Below, in pieces: positions 54,122-63,071 of a DNA stretch of 64,000 nt (positions are counted from its first letter, which is position 1; each line of letters begins with the position of its first letter). The notes beneath the pieces were generated by a model. That model was not told the origin of the DNA and searched no databases. It saw only the letters and a program-made list of their open reading frames with translations. Source of the stretch: Gemella cuniculi DSM 15828 (lineage in GTDB: Bacteria > Bacillota > Bacilli > Staphylococcales > Gemellaceae); NCBI RefSeq assembly GCF_000425665.1, contig NZ_AUDW01000008.1, forward strand, positions 18,179 to 82,178, in the 5' to 3' direction. The position numbers and the translations under genes were made by a program.

Positions 54122-55231
54122 TTGGAACTTATAGAACTAAGAAAAGATTTAGAAGAAATTGAAAAAAAAATAACAGAATTTAAAACTTCACTAAAGATTG
54201 AACAAAAAGAAGAGCAAGTTGCTGAAATTGAAAATATGATGCTTGAGCCTAATTTTTGGAATGATAGTGAGAAAGCAAGTGCTCTAGTTACTGAATCAAA
54301 AAGTATAAAAAAAGAACTAGATGAATTTTCGGATATGATCTATTATCTTGAACATTCTTATGAAATGATAGAATTCCTTCGTGATGAAGATGATGAAGAA
54401 ATATATGAAGACTTGATAGATACCGTCCAAAATTTAAAACAAAGTGTTGAAGACTTTAGTTTTAGACTACTGTTTGCTGAAGAATACGACAACAATACCG
54501 CAATACTGGAAATTCATGCAGGAGCTGGTGGCACTGATGCTACAGACTGGGCAGAGCTTATGCTTAGAATGTATGAAAGATTTTTTACAAAACAAGGTCT
54601 TAATTATAGTTATTTAAATTATCAGTCTGGAGATATAACTGGTGCAAAATCTGCCACTATAAAAATCGAAGGTAATTATGCATATGGATTATTAAAAGGT
54701 GAAAAAGGAGTTCACCGTGTTGTTCGCATTTCTCCATTTGATCCTTCTGGAAAAAGACACACTTCTTTTTGTTCAATAGACGTTATACCTGAATTTTCTG
54801 AAGATGAAATTGATATAGAAATCAATACCGAAGATTTAAAAATCGACACTTATCGTGCTCAAGGTGCAGGTGGTCAACATATTAACACTACCGATTCTGC
54901 AGTTAGAATCACCCATCTTCCTACTGGTATCGTGGTACAATCTCAAGCAGAACGCAGTCAAATAAAAAATAAAGATTCTGCTATGAAGAACCTAAAGTCA
55001 AAATTACATCAACTTGAACTAGAAGAAAAAGAAAAAGAACTTGCTTCTATAAGAGGAGAACAAAAAGATATAGGATGGGGATCTCAAATTCGTTCTTATG
55101 TTTTCACTCCATATACAATGGTTAAAGATCATAGAACCAACTATGAGGTATCCACTGTAGATAAAGTCATGGACGGAGAAATAATTGACTTTATTGATGC
55201 ATATCTTCATTATTATATGCAAGAAAAATAA
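54122..55231 (+). CDS. prfB: Peptide chain release factor 2
   Basis: A 369-residue RF2 that ends translation at UGA and UAA. The codon-recognition tripeptide SPF is in VRISPFDPSG and the peptidyl-hydrolysis motif GGQ in GAGGQHINTTDS. Start is TTG 54122, after GAGGTGAT; the residues that follow (MELIELRKDLEEIE) align with the Bacillus N-terminus. Unlike B. subtilis and E. coli, the frame is continuous: where the CTT-TGA-C programmed frameshift is expected (about codon 24-26) it reads CTA-AAG-ATT. RF2 autoregulation by frameshifting is therefore missing. Confidence 0.95.
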   Translation: MELIELRKDLEEIEKKITEFKTSLKIEQKEEQVAEIENMMLEPNFWNDSEKASALVTESKSIKKELDEFSDMIYYLEHSYEMIEFLRDEDDEEIYEDLIDTVQNLKQSVEDFSFRLLFAEEYDNNTAILEIHAGAGGTDATDWAELMLRMYERFFTKQGLNYSYLNYQSGDITGAKSATIKIEGNYAYGLLKGEKGVHRVVRISPFDPSGKRHTSFCSIDVIPEFSEDEIDIEINTEDLKIDTYRAQGAGGQHINTTDSAVRITHLPTGIVVQSQAERSQIKNKDSAMKNLKSKLHQLELEEKEKELASIRGEQKDIGWGSQIRSYVFTPYTMVKDHRTNYEVSTVDKVMDGEIIDFIDAYLHYYMQEK

Positions 55232-55278
55232 TATATTAGAATAAAAAATAAGCATAGATTGATTTAAATTTTAAAATG

Positions 55279-55310
55279 TCCTCCAAAGCCTAGATAAGTT
55301 TTGGAGGATA
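55279..55310. terminator. Hairpin between prfB and the third DUF1307 gene
   Basis: Arms TCCTCCAAA and TTTGGAGGA (55279-55287, 55300-55308) with a 12-nt loop and a modest T-rich tail. Confidence 0.65.
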
Positions 55311-55339
55311 TTTCAATTTCTCTTTAGCCTACTATCATT

Positions 55340-55783
55340 TTATTTTTTCTCAGTAAATCCATCAGATTTAAGTATTTCTTTTGATTTTTTGAAACTAATA
55401 GCATCTCCATCACTTCCAAAAATAGTTATTCCTGGAACGTCTTTAAGTTCACTTATTTTCGCTTTAGTATAATCAACTGTTAATTTTTCTACAGCTTTAT
55501 CTTCTTGAAAATCTACAGTTTCTTCTAGTCCTTGGATACCCTGATATCTCTTAATCGTAGGTTCTAATATTTTTTCTAATTGTTCTCTTTTTACACCCAA
55601 TTCTGAATATGACATCATGTTATTAGCAGTTTGTTTAGTAACCTTATCACCTTTGTAATAATATGTTAATTCCATCTTTACCCCACGTTGAGTTTTTACA
55701 AAAGTTTTGCTTTCTTCTTTTGAAGAACACCCTGCTAAAAATATAAGCAAAAACGCAGATAAAATAGTAATCATTTTTTTCAT
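55340..55783 (-). CDS. DUF1307 (YehR-like) lipoprotein, copy 3
   Basis: A 147-residue lipoprotein with lipobox LAGC (Cys at about residue 19) and the family motif YYYKGDKVTKQ. The middle is more diverged from copies 1 and 2 but keeps LTVDYTKAKI in the same place. On the opposite strand, 4 kb away from the tandem pair. ATG 55783 follows AAAGGAGT. Function unknown; YehR-type proteins are surface lipoproteins without an assigned activity. Confidence 0.85.
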   Translation of the reverse strand: MKKMITILSAFLLIFLAGCSSKEESKTFVKTQRGVKMELTYYYKGDKVTKQTANNMMSYSELGVKREQLEKILEPTIKRYQGIQGLEETVDFQEDKAVEKLTVDYTKAKISELKDVPGITIFGSDGDAISFKKSKEILKSDGFTEKK

Positions 55784-55897
55784 AATATACTCCTTTATAA
55801 TTTATTTTTATTTTTTTAGTATAACATATTTTCACGAATTTAACGATATATGATGTTATAATAGTTAAGATAATATATTATTAAAATATATAAATAA

Positions 55898-55935
55898 AAA
55901 ATCATAATTATTCTTAACAAAATAATTATGATTTT
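55898..55935 (-). terminator. Terminator downstream of def
   Basis: Perfect 15-bp arms AAAATCATAATTATT and AATAATTATGATTTT with an 8-nt loop, followed on the minus strand by TTTATTTA. Confidence 0.8.
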
Positions 55936-55995
55936 AAAAATTTAATTTCTTTCAGTTGTCTTTTAGTATTTCAATTAATTACACAAAATAACTAA

Positions 55996-56550
55996 TTATA
56001 ATTTTTCGTAATCTTCTGGCACGTCAAATGGGTTTTCCTTGTTAATATGATCGTAGAACATAATTCCATTTAAATGATCAATCTCATGTTGAAAACAAAT
56101 TGCTGGAAGACCTGTTAAAGATAAAGTAATTTTTTCATCGTGTTCATTATACCCTACTACTTTTATTTTAGAATATCTTGGAACATAGCCTTTCTTTTCC
56201 TCTTCAACAGATAAACATCCTTCTCCACTTGCTAAATAACATTTTGCTACTGAATTAGAGATTATTTTAGGATTATATAAGGCATATGAAATTGTTTTTT
56301 CTGGATTTTCTTCATCAGGAATATGAACAGCTATCATGCGTTTTGATACATTAATTTGTGGTGCTGCTAAACCAATTCCTGGTTTTAACCCTTCTTTTTC
56401 TGCTAACTCATCGTCCTGTGAGGCTATAACATATTCTAATAAACTTCTCAAAATTTCTTTGTCTTCATCCGAAATTGGACTTTGCACTTCTTTAGCACGT
56501 GCACGCAAAGTCTCATGTGGATCTATTATTATATTTTTTGTAGTAATCAA
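55996..56550 (-). CDS. def: Peptide deformylase
   Basis: Removes the N-formyl group from new proteins. 184 residues, type II (Gram-positive) length. All three metal motifs are present: GIGLAAPQI, EGCLSVE (Cys ligand) and QHEIDHLNG (two His ligands and the catalytic Glu). Starts at ATG 56550 after AAAGGAGAAG. Monocistronic, with its own terminator. Confidence 0.96.
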   Translation of the reverse strand: MITTKNIIIDPHETLRARAKEVQSPISDEDKEILRSLLEYVIASQDDELAEKEGLKPGIGLAAPQINVSKRMIAVHIPDEENPEKTISYALYNPKIISNSVAKCYLASGEGCLSVEEEKKGYVPRYSKIKVVGYNEHDEKITLSLTGLPAICFQHEIDHLNGIMFYDHINKENPFDVPEDYEKL

Positions 56551-56739
56551 ATTTCTTCTCCTTTATTATTTTTTATAAAAACGTAAAATACTTCCACCTT
56601 TAATTATTCCATAAATACAAAAGAATGTCAAAGGGGATATATTAAAAATAACTAATTAGCTCTTTCTACTTTAAGTTTATATTATACCTTTTCTTTAATA
56701 ATTTTCACTCTTTGGAGTTTAATTTTCTGAAATTTGGTT

Positions 56740-56768
56740 TTGTATTTTTTCTCTTTTCATGTTATCAT
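56740..56768 (+). promoter_or_regulatory. Promoter of the pepF-like gene
   Basis: TTGTAT (56740-56745), a 17-bp spacer and TATCAT (56763-56768). Confidence 0.6.
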
Positions 56769-56812
56769 ATTTATATTAACAAATTTTATAAATGAATTTT
56801 GGGAGGATTTTT

Positions 56813-58504
56813 ATGACATTTGAAAATTATAAATATATAAGACCTAATGTTGAGGAAGCAAAAACTAAATTCCTTAGTATTGAAAAACGTATAAAAGAAG
56901 CTACTAGTACGTCACAAACTTTAGAAATATTTAATGAATACAATGAACTTAGAAATGAACTAGAGACTATGAGTACTTTAGTTGAAATTAGACATACCGT
57001 TGATACTACTGATAAATTTTATGAAGCGGAAAGAGAATTTTGGGATGAATTTTCTCCTGAATTAACTTCTTTACTAAGTAAAATTGATAAAGCTATATTT
57101 AATTCTAAGTTCAAAGAAGAATTAAAAAAAGAAATCGGCGAACATTATTTCAATTTAATCGAAACTACTTTAAAAGTATTCAGCGACGAAATTATTGAGG
57201 ACTTAAAAGAAGAAAATAAACTTGTATCTGAATATACTAAATTAACTTCAAGTGCAAAAATTCCGTTTGATGGTGAAGATAGAAATCTAAGTGGTATTGC
57301 TAAATATGTTCAAGATGAAAATCGTGATACACGACTTAAAGCATCACAAGCTGTTGCCAAGTTCTTTAAAGATAATTTGGAACAATATGACAGTATATAT
57401 GATCGTATGGTTAAAGTTCGTACTCGTATCGCTAAAAAACTTGGATTTAAAAATTTTGTTGAAGTAGCTTATCTTCGTTTACGTAGAACAGATTATAATG
57501 CAAAAGATGTAGCCAATTACAGAAAACAAATTTTAGAAGAAGTAGTACCTTTAGTTGAAGAATTAAAATTAGCACAAGCTAAACGTCTTGGTTTAACTAA
57601 TCTTTCTTTCCATGACGAAGGTGTAAACTTTAAATCTGGAAACCCAACTCCAAAAGGAGATCGTGATTATTTAGTAGAGAGTGCAAAAACTATGTACAAA
57701 GAATTATCACCAGAAACTGATGAATTCTTTAATTTTATGACAAATAATAATTTATTAGATCTTGATACTAAACCTGGAAAAGCTGGTGGTGGTTATTGTA
57801 CATTTTTAGCTAATTACAAAGCTCCATTTATCTTCGCAAACTTCAATGGCACTCCTCATGATGCTGAGGTGCTGACTCATGAAGCAGGACATGCTTTCCA
57901 AGTCTATCAAAGTAGAAATCTAATGCCTGACTACGTTTGGCCTACTTATGAAGCATGTGAAATTCACTCAATGAGTATGGAATTTTTAACGTGGCCTTGG
58001 ATGAATCTCTTCTTCAAAGAAGATACAGAAAAATTCAAGTACTATCACATCATAGGTTCACTAAAATTCCTACCTTATGGAGTTACTGTTGATGAATTCC
58101 AACATGAGGTATACGAAAATCCAGAACTTACTCCACTTGAACGACGTCAAAAATGGTTAGAAGTTGAGAAAAAATATCTTCCTTCACGTTACTACGAAGA
58201 TATTCCAGAACTTAACGAAGGACTATTCTTCTATCGCCAAGGACACCTATTCAGCTCACCATTTTATTATATAGACTATACTCTAGCTCAAGTATGTGCA
58301 TTTCAATTCTGGAAAAAAGCAAATGACAATAGAGAAAAAGCGTGGACTGAATATCTTCATCTATGCAAACTTGGTGGAACTAAACCATTCTTAGAACTGG
58401 TTAAAGAAGCAAACCTAGAAAATCCATTCCAAGACGGAACAATCTCTCATATCATTCCTGAAATTAAAAAATATATTGACTCAGTGGATGCAACAAAATT
58501 TTAA
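56813..58504 (+). CDS. pepF: M3 family oligoendopeptidase (PepF type)
   Basis: A 563-residue zinc metallopeptidase that cuts short peptides in the cytoplasm. The zinc motif is LTHEAGHAFQVY at about residue 356, with the third ligand region TYEACEIHSMSMEF following. The helical N-terminal part (1-200) is typical of M3 oligopeptidases. An in-frame ATG lies 21 nt upstream but ahead of the GGGAGG ribosome binding site, so ATG 56813 is used. It resembles the 560-residue M3 subgroup rather than the 600-residue lactococcal PepF, so the symbol is approximate. Confidence 0.88.
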   Translation: MTFENYKYIRPNVEEAKTKFLSIEKRIKEATSTSQTLEIFNEYNELRNELETMSTLVEIRHTVDTTDKFYEAEREFWDEFSPELTSLLSKIDKAIFNSKFKEELKKEIGEHYFNLIETTLKVFSDEIIEDLKEENKLVSEYTKLTSSAKIPFDGEDRNLSGIAKYVQDENRDTRLKASQAVAKFFKDNLEQYDSIYDRMVKVRTRIAKKLGFKNFVEVAYLRLRRTDYNAKDVANYRKQILEEVVPLVEELKLAQAKRLGLTNLSFHDEGVNFKSGNPTPKGDRDYLVESAKTMYKELSPETDEFFNFMTNNNLLDLDTKPGKAGGGYCTFLANYKAPFIFANFNGTPHDAEVLTHEAGHAFQVYQSRNLMPDYVWPTYEACEIHSMSMEFLTWPWMNLFFKEDTEKFKYYHIIGSLKFLPYGVTVDEFQHEVYENPELTPLERRQKWLEVEKKYLPSRYYEDIPELNEGLFFYRQGHLFSSPFYYIDYTLAQVCAFQFWKKANDNREKAWTEYLHLCKLGGTKPFLELVKEANLENPFQDGTISHIIPEIKKYIDSVDATKF

Positions 58505-58515
58505 AATTAAATGAT

Positions 58516-58599
58516 TTAGGGGCTGACCTAAAAGTAGAAACAATGATTTAATCATAAACTCATTACAATATACTTTTTTACTTCTGGGTCAACCCCTTA
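58516..58599. repeat. Imperfect long inverted repeat after the pepF-like gene
   Basis: The left arm begins TTAGGGGCTGACC and the right arm ends GGTCAACCCCTTAA, with further pairing of AAGTAG/TACTT inside. It can serve as a terminator, but its GC-rich ends stand out from the AT-rich surroundings and suggest a dispersed intergenic repeat. Confidence 0.5.
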
Positions 58600-58727
58600 A
58601 GTTTAATTTAAGAAATATTAATTATAATGATTTACTAAGATAGAAAATTTATTCTATCAATCATTAACTCTAAATAAAATAATGGGAGAAAGCTTTGGAT
58701 AACTCTTGAATAGTTAGGAGGTAAAAT

Positions 58728-59462
58728 ATGAACAATAAAAAAATAGCAGCTTTTTTCGATATTGATGGAACACTTTATCGAGATTCTCTTATGACAGAAC
58801 ATTTTAAAAAACTAATAAAATACGAAGTTGTTGATGAACGCTATTGGGTAAATGGTGTTAAGGATACATATATAAACTGGGATAAACGTTTTGAAGATTA
58901 TGATAACTACTTATTTGATGTTTCAGAAGCATATGTTCAAGCAATAACTGGACTCCACAAAAAGTATATTGATTTTGCTACAGAACAAGTTATGAAATTA
59001 AAAGCAGATCGTGTATATAAATTTACCCGAAATATTATAGAAAAGCATAAAAAAGAAGGTCATTTAATAATCTTTATTTCTGGAAGTCCAGATTATCTAG
59101 TCGAAGCTATGGGAAAAAAACACCACGCATTTTTAGCTGTAGGTAGCAAATACATAATGAAAGATAATAAATTTACTGGTGAAGTCATTCCTATGTGGGA
59201 TGCTGAAAGTAAAAATAAAATGATTGATAAATTAATTGAAGAATACAACATTGACCTAGAAAAATCTTACGCTTATGGAGATACCAATGGAGATTATAAT
59301 ATGTTAAGACGTGTTGGTAATCCTGTCGCTATGAATCCAAGTCGTGAATTACTTAGCAAAATAAAAGAAAACAGGGAACTAGCACAAAAAGCTACTATCT
59401 TAATCGAACGTAAAGATGTAATATACAAAACACATGCTGATGTAGAGATAGTTGAAGTTTAA
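58728..59462 (+). CDS. HAD-superfamily phosphatase (subfamily IB, SerB-like)
   Basis: A 244-residue HAD hydrolase with motif I FFDIDGTLYRDS (nucleophile Asp and acid Asp), motif II FISGSPDY, and motif III/IV AYGDTNGDYNMLRRVG. A helical cap lies between motifs I and II. Family IB members dephosphorylate phosphoserine or phosphocholine-like substrates; the substrate here is unknown. ATG 58728 follows TAGGAGGT. Monocistronic, with a strong terminator. Confidence 0.88.
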   Translation: MNNKKIAAFFDIDGTLYRDSLMTEHFKKLIKYEVVDERYWVNGVKDTYINWDKRFEDYDNYLFDVSEAYVQAITGLHKKYIDFATEQVMKLKADRVYKFTRNIIEKHKKEGHLIIFISGSPDYLVEAMGKKHHAFLAVGSKYIMKDNKFTGEVIPMWDAESKNKMIDKLIEEYNIDLEKSYAYGDTNGDYNMLRRVGNPVAMNPSRELLSKIKENRELAQKATILIERKDVIYKTHADVEIVEV

Positions 59463-59516
59463 GGAAAATTAACTACCATCCTTATTTTTCAAAGCGTATT
59501 TTTTAATTAACAATTT

Positions 59517-59553
59517 AAAAGCTTGAGAGATAAAATCTCTCAAGCTTTTATTA
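59517..59553 (+). terminator. Terminator of the HAD phosphatase gene
   Basis: Perfect 15-bp arms AAAAGCTTGAGAGAT and ATCTCTCAAGCTTTT with a 3-nt loop. Confidence 0.92.
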
Positions 59554-59661
59554 CTTTAATTAATGAGCTACTTCTCTTCACAACTATTTCGCAGTTATAA
59601 GCAAATATTATTTTTTCTAATGAAATATAGTAACACTTATCTTATTTATAACAATATAAAT

Positions 59662-62580
59662 TTAATTGACATTTTTTCTATTAACAAGAAGAAGAGCCAC
59701 TAATAATGTTAGTGTTGACAATCCAGCTAAGGATGACGTCATTTCCCCTGCTTTAGGAAGTTGATTTTTATTAACACTTATTGTTGAAGATGATTGTGTT
59801 TGGTTAATCCCAATCCCCACCACAGCTGATAGATCATGTACTTTCTTATTATTTTGAACCAAAGTGAACTTACTAAAGTGATTTGTTGTAAAATATACTT
59901 TATCCCCTATTTTTTCGCTAGTTATCTTCTCTAATTCTCTATTTTTCGTAATGTGATATATTTCTACTTCTCCATCATTTTCTACTAAAGTAATACTAAC
60001 CGTTCTTAAAATATTAGACTCAATCTCCCTATTACCTTTTTCAAAATGCATTTCGAATACTTCTAGTACCTTATAAGTTTTCCCTAATTTATCTACAACT
60101 AACTTAGCTATAGATTTATCTTCAATTTTTTCTAAGTAAAGACCATCAACGTCTAAAGAATTTTTATTATAGGCCACCACTATTTCTCTGTCATCTAAAT
60201 TTTTAGAGATTGTCACTATTGAAACTTCATTTTCTTCTTTTGAATTTTCTTTGTAAATCTCATTACCTGACGACTTATTATTTACTATATTATCCGTTAA
60301 ATTAGTCATTAAATTCAATTTATCTTTTTTATCAACTGGAACATCTTCTTTAAAATCTTTTTCTATTTTTGAATCTTTTTTTCTAATTAAAGTCTCTAAA
60401 TTTTCTTTTTCCTTTTCAGTTGGATCATTATTTTCCAATTCTATAATCGTTTTTCCTATGTTATCATCTTCTTTTGAATTCGAAATATTATGATTTTTGA
60501 TATCTAGCATTTCTTCCAAAGCTCTATTCATAGCCATTAAATTATTTATCTCTTGCAAATCTTCACTAGAAATAATCTCTTTTTCATAGATCAATTTTTT
60601 ATATTGTGGAATGTGCTTGTAGTCAAATAATTTCTCCAATGCTCTTATTTGTATACCTAATATATCAGGAAGCATTCTTGTAATTGTTAGATCATTTTTT
60701 CTATCAGTCTTAGCACTACGTTCTACCCTAATATCTATTTCTTTTTTAAAATTTTCTAATTTATCACTTAAATATTTTCTAGTTTCTTCACTTAAATTAG
60801 GATTAGCTATCTTGATTTTTCTAGCATAATATTTATTATAATCTTCTATATCCTTTGAGGTAATTGAATGTTTTTTAATTATTACTCCTCTCAAAATCTC
60901 CTTTCGTAACTCTTCTTTTATATCTTGAGGAATTGATGCTAAAGTATAAAGTTTATCGAGTATATCAATAGGCTCCCTTACTTCTGGTATTCTTTTACTT
61001 AAATAGTTTGAACTACTTGGGATATATTTTACTTGTGATTTAAAAAAATTTTTATCTTCTTGAGTTATATTTTTGTAAGAATTAATTTTTTTATATTCTT
61101 CTGCTAATAACAATCCACCTATCGAATCTACTTTTGCTATTTTTTCTATCTGATCTTTTTCTTTTTCAGACAAACCTCTTTTTATTATTTCCAAACTTTT
61201 TTGAGTTTTCAATAAATTTATTTCATTTTTTATCTCTTCTATGTTGTTAGCTGCCAACAATTTTTTACGATACTTTTCTATCTCTTCAGTGCTCAAAAAT
61301 TTATTAAAGTCCAACGAATTTATGTAATCTTCTTGATAATATAAATCTCTAAAACCTCTATTATATTCAGCACTTTCCAATTTTAAAATTTTATTTTTTA
61401 AGATTTCTTTTTCATCGTCTTCTAATCTACTTAATTGTTTAGTCTCAAAAAATTTATTAACCTTAACTTTATTATCATATAAACTTTCTTCCCTAGAATT
61501 GTATTTAGCTTTTAAGATTTTCTCTCTTAAATTTGCAAAATCTTCTTTTTCAAAATATGGATGTTCATTTAATATTGATAAATAGTGTATTTTTGTTAAT
61601 ATGAAGCTCTCAAGATTCGTATCTCCTATAGAGTATTGTACTTTATCGCGTGTTGTTTTGTTAGGTGATATTGTATTATTTTTATCTTGCTTCTCTATTG
61701 CTTTATCTTTGTATTCCTCTGTATACAAATATTCCATTTCCTTTTTTATATACTCTTTTTGTTCGATAGAAAGCACTTCTACATATTCCATAATATTAGA
61801 AATATTTAATTTTTCACGCTCTATTCTAGAATTTTGATTCTCTCTATTTTCTAATTTTACTTCTTCTTTTATTCTTTCTAACACATCGCTTGTATTAATG
61901 GAATCTATTTTTTTAAAGTAAAAATCCCTTCTTTCTTCGTTGATATCATTTAATTTACTGCTTATATAATTTTTTAAATTTGAACGTTCCCTTTCAATAT
62001 TGCTCTCTTCTTCATAAACAACTTTAAGTCTCTCCAACTCTCCCTTAGCTGTAATTTTTTCCGTTTTAACCCTTAATTCATCAGCTTTATTTTGTGGTAT
62101 GTTATGCAAGTTTTCTAAAAAAATATCTTTTTCTAAATCTAAAGATATCTTTTCCAATTCTTCAAGTGTATTTGCATTTTCTAGTTTTTCAATATATTTT
62201 TGAGAATTATAAATAGAATAAGCTCTTTTTCTTATTTCATCTTTCTTTAAAAAAATCATATTTTCTTTATTAGATTTCTCTATTGCCGTATTTAGTTCTT
62301 CCTTATTTGCTGTTGGTTTAGTTACTTCTTCAGCATTTTTGTTTGATCCTGGTGACATTGGTTTTTCTAAACTGCTCTCTAATTTAGGTTTTACTTCATT
62401 ACCCAACACATTATTTTTTTCGATTTCTGAATTTCTTGTTTCATGCACAACCATTGGAATATCTTTAACATCAATTTCGTTAGCATAGGCTATTGCTCCA
62501 CCAGCTGCCAATCCTATTACAATACTTGCTGCCCCAACTGAAACCTTTCTTATTGAAAACTTTTGATCATATTTTACCAT
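59662..62580 (-). CDS. YSIRK-type, LPxAG-anchored helical surface protein
   Basis: A 972-residue cell-wall protein. The N-terminal signal peptide carries a YSIRK-like motif (KFSIRKVSVGAASIVIG), which directs export to the septum. After a low-complexity linker, about 120-720 is charged and helical. It appears built of irregular modules of 60-80 residues, each ending in runs like EEIKNEINLLK, recalling helical-bundle adhesins. Residues about 720-780 are acidic and disordered; about 790-930 are beta-rich and end FTTNHFSKFTLVQ. The C-terminus has the sortase signal LPKAGEM (about 941), a hydrophobic span and a basic tail. Ligand unknown. ATG 62580 follows AAAGGAGA. Confidence 0.9.
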   Translation of the reverse strand: MVKYDQKFSIRKVSVGAASIVIGLAAGGAIAYANEIDVKDIPMVVHETRNSEIEKNNVLGNEVKPKLESSLEKPMSPGSNKNAEEVTKPTANKEELNTAIEKSNKENMIFLKKDEIRKRAYSIYNSQKYIEKLENANTLEELEKISLDLEKDIFLENLHNIPQNKADELRVKTEKITAKGELERLKVVYEEESNIERERSNLKNYISSKLNDINEERRDFYFKKIDSINTSDVLERIKEEVKLENRENQNSRIEREKLNISNIMEYVEVLSIEQKEYIKKEMEYLYTEEYKDKAIEKQDKNNTISPNKTTRDKVQYSIGDTNLESFILTKIHYLSILNEHPYFEKEDFANLREKILKAKYNSREESLYDNKVKVNKFFETKQLSRLEDDEKEILKNKILKLESAEYNRGFRDLYYQEDYINSLDFNKFLSTEEIEKYRKKLLAANNIEEIKNEINLLKTQKSLEIIKRGLSEKEKDQIEKIAKVDSIGGLLLAEEYKKINSYKNITQEDKNFFKSQVKYIPSSSNYLSKRIPEVREPIDILDKLYTLASIPQDIKEELRKEILRGVIIKKHSITSKDIEDYNKYYARKIKIANPNLSEETRKYLSDKLENFKKEIDIRVERSAKTDRKNDLTITRMLPDILGIQIRALEKLFDYKHIPQYKKLIYEKEIISSEDLQEINNLMAMNRALEEMLDIKNHNISNSKEDDNIGKTIIELENNDPTEKEKENLETLIRKKDSKIEKDFKEDVPVDKKDKLNLMTNLTDNIVNNKSSGNEIYKENSKEENEVSIVTISKNLDDREIVVAYNKNSLDVDGLYLEKIEDKSIAKLVVDKLGKTYKVLEVFEMHFEKGNREIESNILRTVSITLVENDGEVEIYHITKNRELEKITSEKIGDKVYFTTNHFSKFTLVQNNKKVHDLSAVVGIGINQTQSSSTISVNKNQLPKAGEMTSSLAGLSTLTLLVALLLVNRKNVN

Positions 62581-62727
62581 AATTATCTCCTTTATCTATT
62601 TCTTTTAATAATATTGTATATAACAATTTCTTCTAAAATAATTATACTATAAAAAGGTTTTCATTTCATCATTGCTAAAAAATACGTTGTAAACTTAAAT
62701 TATTTCTCTTTTAAATTGTCTTATTAT

Positions 62728-62779
62728 AAAAAAATGCGTATGTGATTTAAAATAATTTCTAAATACATACTCATTTTTT
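62728..62779 (-). terminator. Hairpin with T-tract upstream of the surface-protein gene
   Basis: On the minus strand AAAAAATG(A)GTATGT pairs with ACATAC(G)CATTTTTT, followed by TTATAA. It probably ends transcripts arriving from the membrane-protein gene. A second hairpin, TTCAAAGATT / AATCTTTGAA, lies at 62809-62844. Confidence 0.6.
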
Positions 62780-62943
62780 GTTAAATTTTGTCATTAAGTT
62801 GTTATAACTTCAAAGATTTTTGAAGAATATATATAATCTTTGAAGATTGCTTTAAATTTAAAAATTTTATGATTATTTTTTGTTATAATAAATTATACAA
62901 TATTTTTCATAAAAACATATATTTTTTCTATGTCTTTGTAATA

Positions 62944-63068
62944 AATTTTTTAGAAGACGATACATCAATGAAATTTTAACAAATCCCTCTCTTGAAGTAT
63001 ATCTACCAAAAGAACTCATAGATAGACAAATATTCAAACTTTCTAGAATTGATAATTCTTTCTTTTAA
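62944..63068 (+). pseudogene. C-terminal gene fragment of unknown origin
   Basis: A plus-strand frame without a start or ribosome binding site encodes about 40 residues with a protein-like composition, including INEILTNPSLEVYLPKELID and RQIFKLSRIDNSFF before a stop. No family recognised. It ends 4 bp before the convergent membrane-protein gene's stop. It looks like the tail of a deleted gene, but could be a chance frame. Confidence 0.3.
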
Positions 63069-63071
63069 AAA

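Larger units (their letters stand above)
62581..63071. other. Intergenic region between the surface protein and the truncated membrane-protein gene
   Basis: 491 bp containing two hairpins for minus-strand transcripts and a coding-like fragment at 62944-63068. A TATAAT-type -10 near 62645 may serve the surface protein gene, but no good -35 is seen. Confidence 0.45.
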
